Under the pieces are notes generated by a model, which saw only the letters and a program-made list of their open reading frames with translations, searched no databases and was not told where the DNA came from. A DNA stretch of 6,028 nucleotides from Candidatus Eiseniibacteriota bacterium. Its GTDB lineage: Bacteria > Eisenbacteria > RBG-16-71-46. The DNA is taken from NCBI GenBank assembly GCA_903921835.1, contig CAIXRL010000650.1, positions 1 through 6,028 on the forward strand. Reading direction: 5' to 3'. Of this stretch, positions 1 through 4,904 are shown one piece after another (the stretch's first letter is position 1; each line of letters starts with the position of its first letter). The position numbers and the translations under genes are program-made.

Positions 1-60
1 GCCGCGGATGACGCGCAGATCGCGCTCGCAGGCGGCGGGCTCATGAATACTCCGGGCTAA
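1..60 (+). CDS. C-terminal end of an upstream gene (partial, function unknown)
   Basis: Frame 1 is open from the window edge to a TAA stop and encodes 19 residues ending in GGGLMNTPG. Most third codon positions are G or C, as in the definite genes of this window, so a real gene tail is likely. The visible residues are too few to name a family. It ends 27 bases before the preferred start of the small membrane protein, so the two may be co-transcribed. An untranslated stretch that is open by chance is the alternative. Confidence 0.45.
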   Translation, partial: AADDAQIALAGGGLMNTPG

Positions 61-87
61 GACATGCCCCCGGTCAGGATGACCCGC

Positions 88-174
88 ATGACGAAGATCG
101 CGCTCTACTCGCTGCGCATCTACCTGCTGCTGCTGCTGGGCCTGCTCGCGGTGCGCTTCATCTTCATGCGCTGA
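88..174 (+). CDS. Small single-pass membrane protein (28 aa)
   Basis: The 28-residue product has a short basic N-terminus (MTKIALYSLR), one uninterrupted hydrophobic segment (IYLLLLLGLLAVRFIF, about residues 11-26) and a final Met-Arg. This is the shape of a single transmembrane helix or signal-anchor microprotein. The ATG at 88 is preferred because an AGGA motif (76-79) lies 8 bases upstream. In-frame ATGs at 64 and 79 would give 36 or 31 residues but have poorer ribosome binding sites. Its position directly behind the gene ending at base 60 suggests it belongs to that upstream unit rather than to the carbamoyltransferase operon. I do not recognise the family. A chance hydrophobic ORF is possible because of the run of CTG codons. 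Confidence 0.45.
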   Translation: MTKIALYSLRIYLLLLLGLLAVRFIFMR

Positions 175-201
175 GGCCCGGGGCACCCGAGGCGCGGGCT
201 G

Positions 202-231
202 CGGCCCGTCCGTGCCCGCCCGGACGGGCCG
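202..231 (+). terminator. GC-rich hairpin, possible terminator of the upstream unit
   Basis: Bases 202-212 and 221-231 form a perfect 11-bp inverted repeat (CGGCCCGTCCG / CGGACGGGCCG) around an 8-base loop. It lies 28 bases after the small membrane gene. No T-run follows, so it is not a textbook intrinsic terminator. It could still cause pausing or protect the 3' end of the upstream transcript. Confidence 0.45.
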
Positions 232-263
232 GGAGACCAGCGGACGAGCGGCGGGGCGCCGCC

Positions 264-283
264 CGAGAATGGGCGAGAATGGG
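264..283 (+). repeat. Perfect tandem 10-bp direct repeat
   Basis: CGAGAATGGG occurs twice head to tail (264-273 and 274-283). The 10-bp spacing puts both copies on the same face of the helix, as expected for adjacent subunits of a DNA-binding protein. The pair is centred about 40 bases upstream of the candidate -10 element, a usual place for an activator site. A regulatory role is inference. A chance slippage duplication is the alternative. Confidence 0.5.
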
Positions 284-288
284 CCGGC

Positions 289-317
289 TAGAACCGCGCG
301 TGCGCGTGCGGTATTCT
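289..317 (+). promoter_or_regulatory. Weak sigma-70-like promoter candidate for the carbamoyltransferase operon
   Basis: TATTCT (312-317) matches 4 of 6 positions of the -10 consensus and is one of few A/T-rich hexamers in the leader. At a 17-base spacing the -35 region is TAGAAC (289-294), only 3 of 6, so recognition would probably need an activator. The spacer contains an alternating CG/TG run (295-310). The predicted transcript would have a leader of roughly 200 nt. The evidence is weak and no alternative promoter was clearly better. Confidence 0.25.
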
Positions 318-388
318 GTACGAGTGGCGACCCCGTGTCCGACCGTGCGGGGGTTGTCCGCGATGACCCGCAGCTCGCCGTCGCGATC

Positions 389-429
389 CCCGCAAGGCGC
401 TCCATCCTCGCCGGCCGCCCGCAAGGCGC
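389..429 (+). repeat. 12-bp direct repeat, 29 bp apart
   Basis: CCCGCAAGGCGC occurs exactly at 389-400 and 418-429. The second copy runs into a GGCGCC palindrome. A repeat of 12 identical bases within 41 bp is unlikely by chance even in GC-rich DNA. The 29-bp period is close to three helical turns. It could be a pair of protein-binding sites or part of a structured 5' leader. No function can be assigned. Confidence 0.4.
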
Positions 430-484
430 CACGCGAATGAAACGGCGCCGACGCGTCCTGATGTGAACCCCAGGCGCCGGTGAA

Positions 485-498
485 GGCCCTTCCGGGCC
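485..498 (+). promoter_or_regulatory. Small leader hairpin upstream of the first ribosome binding site
   Basis: GGCCC (485-489) pairs with GGGCC (494-498) around a TTCC loop. It lies about 20 bases before the GAGGAG ribosome binding site (518-523). It may affect mRNA stability or ribosome access. With only five base pairs, a chance structure cannot be excluded. Confidence 0.25.
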
Positions 499-528
499 GC
501 ACCGCACCCGTATCCTCGAGGAGAAACG

Positions 529-1674
529 ATGAACCCGACCGCGCAGACCATGCCGGCGTTCGACCACGGCGTGCTCGCAGCCCTCTCCGGCCGCAGCCTG
601 TACACGACCAACGAGTGGAGCACCGCCGAGCTCGAGACGCTCCTGAACGTGGCGGCCATCTTTCAGCAGGCCGACTTCAAGAAGCGCTCGCTCGCCATGC
701 TGCCCGACGAACTCGCGTACGGGCTCTTCTTCGACAACTCCACGCGCACGCGCTCGGCCTGGGCCGGCGGCTCCGCCCGGCTCGGCATGCGCCCGGTCAT
801 CTCGGACGGCAGCTCCACGCAGGTCTCGCACGGCGAGACGCCCTACGAGACCGGCGCCATGCTCGGCATGAACGCCCACGCGCTGGGGGTCCGCCACGAC
901 AAGGTGCTGGGAGAGGGCAACCACTTCATCCGCGAGATGAAGCGCGGCATCGACGACTACCTGAAGTCCACGGGCGACCCGCGCAACGTGCCGATCGTCA
1001 ACCTGCAGTGCGACGTCGACCACCCGACCCAGGCGCTCGCCGACTTCCAGTACCTGCGCGACGTCTTCCCGGGCGGCGTCAAGGGCAAGCGGATCGCGAT
1101 GAGCTGGGCGTACTCGCCGAGTTACGCCAAGCCGCTGTCGGTGGCGCAGGGCGTGTGCACGCTGTTCACGCGCTTCGGCGCGGAGGTCGTGCTGGCGCAT
1201 CCCGAGCCGTACCGCATCATGGACGAGTCCCTGGCGGCCGCCCAGAAGCACGCCAAGGAGTCCGGCGGCTCGTTCAAGGTCGTGCACTCGATGGACGAGG
1301 CCTTCAGCGGCGCGGACGTCGTCTACCCCAAGAGCTGGGGGCCGTACGACCTGATGCTCGAGCGCGTCGACGCCAACCGCGCCCGGGACAACAAGCGCAT
1401 GACCGACATCGAGCAGCGCGCGCTGACGCAGAACGCGAAGTACAAGGACTGGATCTGCGACGAGCGCCGCATGGGGCTCACGAAGGACGGCAAGGCGCTC
1501 TACATGCACCCGCTGCCCGCGGACATCGGCGACGAGGTCAGCCCCGGCGTCATGGAGCAGGCCAAGCTCGACGTCGCCCGCCAGGCCAACAAGAAGATGT
1601 ACGTCATCATGGCCATGCTGGCCGTGGCCAAGGTGCCGGATCTCGCCCGGCGGCTGGAGGATCTGCGCGCTTGA
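529..1674 (+). CDS. ygeW: Knotted carbamoyltransferase, YgeW type
   Basis: This 381-aa protein belongs to the aspartate/ornithine carbamoyltransferase superfamily, soluble enzymes that move a carbamoyl group between phosphate and an amino group. The carbamoyl-phosphate loop STRTR is at residues 71-75, HPTQ at 165-168 and HPLP at 327-330. The central block WAYSPSYAKPLSVAQG (193-208) and the YPKSWGPY segment (266-273) are what I recall of E. coli YgeW and its knotted relatives, rather than of anabolic OTCase or ATCase. The length is close to E. coli YgeW. The stretch after HPLP appears a few residues shorter than in E. coli. The ATG at 529 is chosen over an in-frame ATG at 550 because GAGGAG (518-523) sits 5 bases upstream. 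It is first in the operon and overlaps the next gene. A carbamate kinase in the same cluster suggests it works in the phosphorolytic, catabolic direction. The natural substrate is not visible here; 2,3-diaminopropionate-derived ureido compounds are one possibility. Confidence 0.93.
   Translation: MNPTAQTMPAFDHGVLAALSGRSLYTTNEWSTAELETLLNVAAIFQQADFKKRSLAMLPDELAYGLFFDNSTRTRSAWAGGSARLGMRPVISDGSSTQVSHGETPYETGAMLGMNAHALGVRHDKVLGEGNHFIREMKRGIDDYLKSTGDPRNVPIVNLQCDVDHPTQALADFQYLRDVFPGGVKGKRIAMSWAYSPSYAKPLSVAQGVCTLFTRFGAEVVLAHPEPYRIMDESLAAAQKHAKESGGSFKVVHSMDEAFSGADVVYPKSWGPYDLMLERVDANRARDNKRMTDIEQRALTQNAKYKDWICDERRMGLTKDGKALYMHPLPADIGDEVSPGVMEQAKLDVARQANKKMYVIMAMLAVAKVPDLARRLEDLRA
1656..1661 (+). promoter_or_regulatory. 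Ribosome binding site that fixes a TTG start
   Basis: GGAGGA inside the end of the carbamoyltransferase gene lies 9 bases before the TTG at 1671, a near-ideal spacing. It is 18 bases from the next in-frame alternative, GTG at 1680, which is too far. It therefore supports the TTG start and translational coupling. Confidence 0.6.
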
Positions 1675-3224
1675 GTTCCGTGGCCGACACCACGCTGGAC
1701 GGCAGGATCGCCGCGCTCGCCGCGCGCGACCTGCCGCTGGCGGTCGGCATCGTGCGCGAGGCCGTGCGGCTGCCCGCCGACCACGTGGACCGGCCGCTCG
1801 CCGAGGGCGGTGATCCGTTCTGCGGTCTGGGCAACCACGAGGGCCCGCGCATCGAGTACCTGCGGGGACTGCTGGCCGGGATGGGTGCGGTCGAGAGCGC
1901 CGACGACGTGCTCGTGGACTGGTTCGGCAACCTCACCTGGACGATCGAGGATCCGACGGACGGCATGCCTCGCAGCCGCAAGCGCGTCGTGCAGCTCGAC
2001 GGGCACTGCGACACGGTGCGGGCCGTGCGCGCGCGGTGGCTCGCGACCACCGGCGTGGACCCCTACCTCGGCGCCACGAATGCGGCCGCGCTGCGGCGCG
2101 GGGCGCTGCGCCGCGAGCAGGGCTGGCTGCCGCCGGACGGCGAGTGGGAGCACCTGCTGTTCGGGCTCGGTGCGGCCGACCAGCTGGGCGGTGTCGCGGC
2201 GATGATGGTGGCGTCGCGACTCCTGCGCGAGCTGGCACCCGAGGGGGCGCTGCGCGGCGTCATCGTGCGGGGCATGGTCACGCCCGCCGAGGAGGACAAC
2301 GAGGGCGGCGGTCCCGCCTTTCTCGTGCAGCGCGTGCTGCCGGGAGCGCCGCCCGAGATGCTTCCCGACCTGGTCGTGCTCACCGAGCCCAGCGGCGATG
2401 CGCACGAGGGGGCGCTCGGCATCTACCGCGGCCAGCGCGGGCGTGCGCAGGTCGAGGTCACGGTCACCGGGCGCTCGAGCCACGGCTCGGTCCCGGCCGA
2501 CGGACTGAACCCGCTCGAGCACGGCGGCGCCATCGTGGCCGAGGCCGCGCGCCGCGCCGCCGCCGGCGAGGGCCTGCTCGATCATGCGTTCCTGGGGCCG
2601 GGCACGCGCACCGCATCGGCCGGGTCGGTCGAGACGCCCAGCAACTGCGCGGTGCCGCAGCGCTTCACGTTTCGCTTCGACCGGCGGCTCACCGTGGGCG
2701 AGAGCGCGGCGCAGGCGGTGGCGGAGATCGAATCGCTGGCGAGCGTGAGCGCGGCGCGCGCCGCGGGCCTCACGGTCGAGATCGCCGTGCCGCGCTACGA
2801 ACAACCGACGTGGAGCGGCTACGCGGTCTCGAACCCGGAAGCCTACCCCGCCTGGCTCACGCCGGAGGACCACCCCGCAGTCGGGGCCGCGGTCGCCGCC
2901 TACCGCGCCGTGGTGTCGCCGCACGTGACCACCGGCGGCTCGGGCGGCGCGCTGCGCGTCGAGCCGCGCGTCGGGCGCTGCCCCTACTCCACCAACGGCG
3001 TCGGGTACGTGATGCCGGCCAACGACACGGCCATCGACGTCCCCGGGGACAAGCGCTGGGTGCGCTCGGGCGACGTCCGCCATCCCGCGATGCTGGTGTT
3101 CGGGTCGGGCATCCTGCAGAACGTGCACCGCATCGGCGAGTGCCTCGACACGCGCGAACTCCGGCACGCGATCGCGTTCCTGACGCGCCTGCCCAGCCTG
3201 TTCGCCCGAGGAGTCGTATCCTGA
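1671..3224 (+). CDS. M20-family metallohydrolase, YgeY-like, with insertions
   Basis: This 517-aa cytosolic enzyme of the M20 zinc peptidase/deacylase family probably hydrolyses an amide or ureido bond of a small molecule. The metal and catalytic residues are in the usual order: HCD (H112, D114), GAADQLGG (D170), EE (E207-E208), LTEP (E239), the dimerisation-domain SSHG (H271) and VHRIG (H486). STNGV (440-444) and the YPAW/HPAV region (392-404) resemble YgeY, the selenium-metabolism-linked hydrolase. It is over 100 residues longer than E. coli YgeY (about 400). Extra sequence lies between H112 and D170, and around residues 420-439 and 446-470. The TTG start overlaps the preceding stop (TTGA) and has a good ribosome binding site; GTG at 1680 would give 514 aa. 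The overlap shows coupling to the carbamoyltransferase, so both probably act on one pathway. The substrate is unknown; other M20 branches (ArgE, DapE, allantoate amidohydrolase-like) are possible relatives. Confidence 0.88.
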   Translation: MSSVADTTLDGRIAALAARDLPLAVGIVREAVRLPADHVDRPLAEGGDPFCGLGNHEGPRIEYLRGLLAGMGAVESADDVLVDWFGNLTWTIEDPTDGMPRSRKRVVQLDGHCDTVRAVRARWLATTGVDPYLGATNAAALRRGALRREQGWLPPDGEWEHLLFGLGAADQLGGVAAMMVASRLLRELAPEGALRGVIVRGMVTPAEEDNEGGGPAFLVQRVLPGAPPEMLPDLVVLTEPSGDAHEGALGIYRGQRGRAQVEVTVTGRSSHGSVPADGLNPLEHGGAIVAEAARRAAAGEGLLDHAFLGPGTRTASAGSVETPSNCAVPQRFTFRFDRRLTVGESAAQAVAEIESLASVSAARAAGLTVEIAVPRYEQPTWSGYAVSNPEAYPAWLTPEDHPAVGAAVAAYRAVVSPHVTTGGSGGALRVEPRVGRCPYSTNGVGYVMPANDTAIDVPGDKRWVRSGDVRHPAMLVFGSGILQNVHRIGECLDTRELRHAIAFLTRLPSLFARGVVS

Positions 3225-3243
3225 TCCCCGCCCTTCGCCGCCC

Positions 3244-3270
3244 GGCGACGGTCGCCCCGGCTCATGCCGG
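3244..3270 (+). other. Two short GC hairpins after the hydrolase gene
   Basis: GGCGA/TCGCC (3244-3248 with 3252-3256) and CCGGC/GCCGG (3257-3261 with 3266-3270) form back-to-back 5-bp stems, 20 bases after the hydrolase stop. No T-run follows. They may be a weak pause site, partial terminator or RNA processing site separating the first gene pair from the second. Short GC stems are common by chance in such DNA. Confidence 0.25.
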
Positions 3271-3292
3271 CCGTGCAGTCGCGTGCGGAACG

Positions 3293-3309
3293 GCGCGCGC
3301 GCGTATTTT
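3293..3309 (+). promoter_or_regulatory. Possible internal promoter -10 region behind an alternating CG tract
   Basis: An alternating GC run (3293-3303) leads straight into TATTTT (3304-3309), a 4 of 6 match to the -10 consensus. The same arrangement, an alternating CG/TG run then TATTCT, occurs upstream of the carbamoyltransferase gene. No acceptable -35 hexamer was found at 16-18 bases upstream. The 153-base gap before the PLP gene leaves room for a second promoter, but this is weak evidence. Confidence 0.22.
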
Positions 3310-3329
3310 CGTCCATTGAACTCCACAAG

Positions 3330-3347
3330 GGCCACGCCCGCGTGGCC
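3330..3347 (+). promoter_or_regulatory. Hairpin in the leader of the PLP enzyme gene
   Basis: GGCCACG (3330-3336) and CGTGGCC (3341-3347) form a perfect 7-bp stem with a 4-base CCCG loop, extendable by one G-U pair. It ends 18 bases before the ribosome binding site. It could set the 5' end or stability of the mRNA for the downstream gene pair. Its role is inference. Confidence 0.35.
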
Positions 3348-3365
3348 TCCTTCATCCGCAAGAAC

Positions 3366-3372
3366 AGGAGAG
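3366..3372 (+). promoter_or_regulatory. Ribosome binding site that fixes the PLP enzyme start
   Basis: AGGAGAG lies 5 bases before the ATG at 3378. The reading frame stays open upstream to an ATG at 3264, but that region is non-conserved in character, contains two hairpin regions and has no ribosome binding site. The shorter product is therefore preferred. Confidence 0.7.
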
Positions 3373-3377
3373 CTGTG

Positions 3378-4856
3378 ATGCGAGTGATCAAACCGACGAA
3401 CGAAGCCGTACTCGCCAAGGCGATCCAGCGCTGTCGTGATCGCAAGATCGTCATACCGACCTTCGCGGAGCAGCGCGACCCCACCAAGGTCCCCGAGAAG
3501 ATCCGCAAGCGGCTGACGCAGGTCGGCATGCAGGAGAAGGACCCCGCCAACCTGTACCGCATCAGCTGGAAGAACGAGCCGAAGGACAAGGGCGGGCTGT
3601 TCAACCGCGGCAACTGGATAGAGTTCCCCTCCGCGCTCACCGGCGTGAACGCCCGGATCGTCGGCATCGTGGGCAAGCACTTCCCCATCGGCGCGCACAA
3701 GGTCGGCGCCGCGTTCGGATGCCTGGTGCCGCGACTGGTGACCGGCGAGTTCGATCCCGAGCTGCACAAGGCGGCCTGGCCCTCCACGGGCAACTTCTGC
3801 CGCGGCGGCGCCTTCGACAGCGCACTGCTCGGCGTCAAGGCCATCGCGATCCTGCCCGAGGGCATGTCGAAGGAGCGCTTCGAGTGGCTGCGCGCCATCG
3901 GCACCGACGAGATCATCGCGACGCCCGGGACCGAATCGAACGTCAAGGAGATCTACGACCGGTGCTGGCAGTTGCGGAAGGAACGCGGCGGCGCGGTCTC
4001 GATCTTCAACCAGTTCGAGGAGTTTGGGAACGCGGCCTGGCACTACGCCGTGACCGGCGGGATCGTCGAGGAGGTCTTCGAGCAGATCCGCACTCCCGCC
4101 AGCCGGATGGCGGCCTACATCTCGGCCACCGGCTCGGCCGGCACGATCGCCGCGGGCGACTACCTGCGCAAGCAGTTCCCGCAGGTGAAGGTGGTGGCGA
4201 CCGAGGCGCTCCAGTGCCCGACGCTGCTGAGCAACGGCTTCGGCTCGCACCGCATCGAGGGCATCGGCGACAAGCACGTGCCGTGGGTGCACAACGTCCG
4301 CAACACCGACATGGTGGCGGCGATCGACGACGAGCAGTGCATGAGCCTGCTGCGGCTGTTCAACGAGGAGGCCGGCGTCGGCTACCTGGAGCGTCGCGGT
4401 CTGCCCCGCGCGTTCACCAGCCAGCTGCCGCTCGTGGGCATCTCGAGCATCTGCAACGTCGTTGCGGCCATCAAGACGGCGAAGTACCTCGAGCTGGACG
4501 GGCGCGACATCATCATCACGCCGCTCACCGACTCGATGGCGCTCTACGGCTCGCGCATCCAGGAACTGCGCGACGAGCGCGGCGCCTACACCACCGAGCG
4601 CGCGGCGCAGGACTTTGCGCGCTACCTGGAAGGCGCGGGCATCGACTACCTCCAGGAGCTCACCTACCCCGACCGCAAGCGCCTGCACAACCTGAAGTAC
4701 TTCACCTGGGTGGAGCAGCAGGGCAAGACGGTGCAGGAACTGGACGCGCTGTGGGAGCCGGACGGGTGGAACGAGGTGTGGGCCGAGATCGACGAGTGGG
4801 ACCGGCTCATCCAGGAATTCAACCGGCGCACCGGCGTGCTGCAGACGCTCGACTGA
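3378..4856 (+). CDS. Fold-type II PLP-dependent enzyme, substrate unknown
   Basis: This 492-aa protein has the marks of the tryptophan synthase beta/cysteine synthase/ammonia-lyase fold. The likely Schiff-base lysine is K108 in FPIGAHKVGAAFG. The substrate-carboxylate loop is STGN (136-139), followed by CRGGAFDSALLGVKAIAILP (141-160). The glycine-rich phosphate loop is TGSAGT (251-256). TPLTDSMALYGSR (381-393) may hold the pyridine-nitrogen contact. About 95 mostly polar C-terminal residues follow, rich in Trp, Glu and Asp, longer than a minimal cysteine synthase. It has an N-terminal lead of roughly 90 residues before the PLP domain core. It occupies the role that diaminopropionate ammonia-lyase (YgeX) has in E. 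coli but lacks the YgeX-like NAFK/LGGS lysine context I would expect. An ammonia-releasing lyase acting on an amino-acid or ureido intermediate fits the context. Beta-replacement or a racemase activity cannot be excluded. Family assignment is firm; reaction is inference. Confidence 0.9.
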   Translation: MRVIKPTNEAVLAKAIQRCRDRKIVIPTFAEQRDPTKVPEKIRKRLTQVGMQEKDPANLYRISWKNEPKDKGGLFNRGNWIEFPSALTGVNARIVGIVGKHFPIGAHKVGAAFGCLVPRLVTGEFDPELHKAAWPSTGNFCRGGAFDSALLGVKAIAILPEGMSKERFEWLRAIGTDEIIATPGTESNVKEIYDRCWQLRKERGGAVSIFNQFEEFGNAAWHYAVTGGIVEEVFEQIRTPASRMAAYISATGSAGTIAAGDYLRKQFPQVKVVATEALQCPTLLSNGFGSHRIEGIGDKHVPWVHNVRNTDMVAAIDDEQCMSLLRLFNEEAGVGYLERRGLPRAFTSQLPLVGISSICNVVAAIKTAKYLELDGRDIIITPLTDSMALYGSRIQELRDERGAYTTERAAQDFARYLEGAGIDYLQELTYPDRKRLHNLKYFTWVEQQGKTVQELDALWEPDGWNEVWAEIDEWDRLIQEFNRRTGVLQTLD

Positions 4857-4861
4857 CGACC

Positions 4862-4882
4862 CGGCCGGGCTTTGCCCGGCCG
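4862..4882 (+). other. Perfect hairpin between the PLP enzyme and carbamate kinase genes
   Basis: CGGCCGGGC (4862-4870) and GCCCGGCCG (4874-4882) form a 9-bp perfect stem with a TTT loop. It begins 6 bases after the PLP gene stop and ends 8 bases before the carbamate kinase ribosome binding site (AGGGAG, 4891-4896). There is no T-run, and the 48-base gap leaves little room for a new promoter. A partial terminator, an mRNA stabiliser for the upstream message or an RNase processing site are all possible. It may tune kinase expression relative to the other three genes. Confidence 0.5.
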
Positions 4883-4904
4883 CACACCATAGGGAGTCGC
4901 ATAC

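Larger units (their letters stand above)
175..528 (+). other. Gene-free leader upstream of the carbamoyltransferase operon
   Basis: This stretch of about 350 bases has no convincing coding region. The ORFs that cross it on both strands are rich in Arg, Ala and Gly and have no ribosome binding sites. It holds the 11-bp hairpin, the tandem 10-bp repeat, a weak promoter candidate, the spaced 12-bp repeat and the leader hairpin listed separately. GGCGCC palindromes occur at 255-260, 425-430, 444-449 and 473-478, more often than I would expect by chance at this base composition. No known riboswitch consensus was recognised by eye. It probably contains the main promoter and regulatory sites of the four-gene operon. 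Confidence 0.55.

Noticed and set aside
480..1670. In-frame upstream extension of the hydrolase gene to an ATG-free start near 480 (914-codon frame)
   Set aside because: This part overlaps the carbamoyltransferase gene in another frame and translates to Arg/Ala/His-rich sequence without domains. The hydrolase homology begins only after the TTG at 1671.
529..1674. Anabolic ornithine or aspartate carbamoyltransferase (argF or pyrB)
   Set aside because: The WAYSPSYAKPLSVAQG and YPKSWGPY segments, the greater length and the adjacent YgeY-like and carbamate kinase genes fit the YgeW branch better.
2036..3319. Second + strand frame overlapping the hydrolase (427 codons)
   Set aside because: Out-of-frame shadow with very Arg-rich, low-complexity translation and no family motif. 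The true hydrolase frame carries every M20 metal ligand.
3264..3377. 38-residue N-terminal extension of the PLP enzyme
   Set aside because: It has no ribosome binding site at 3264 and crosses the leader hairpins. A strong AGGAGAG precedes the ATG at 3378.
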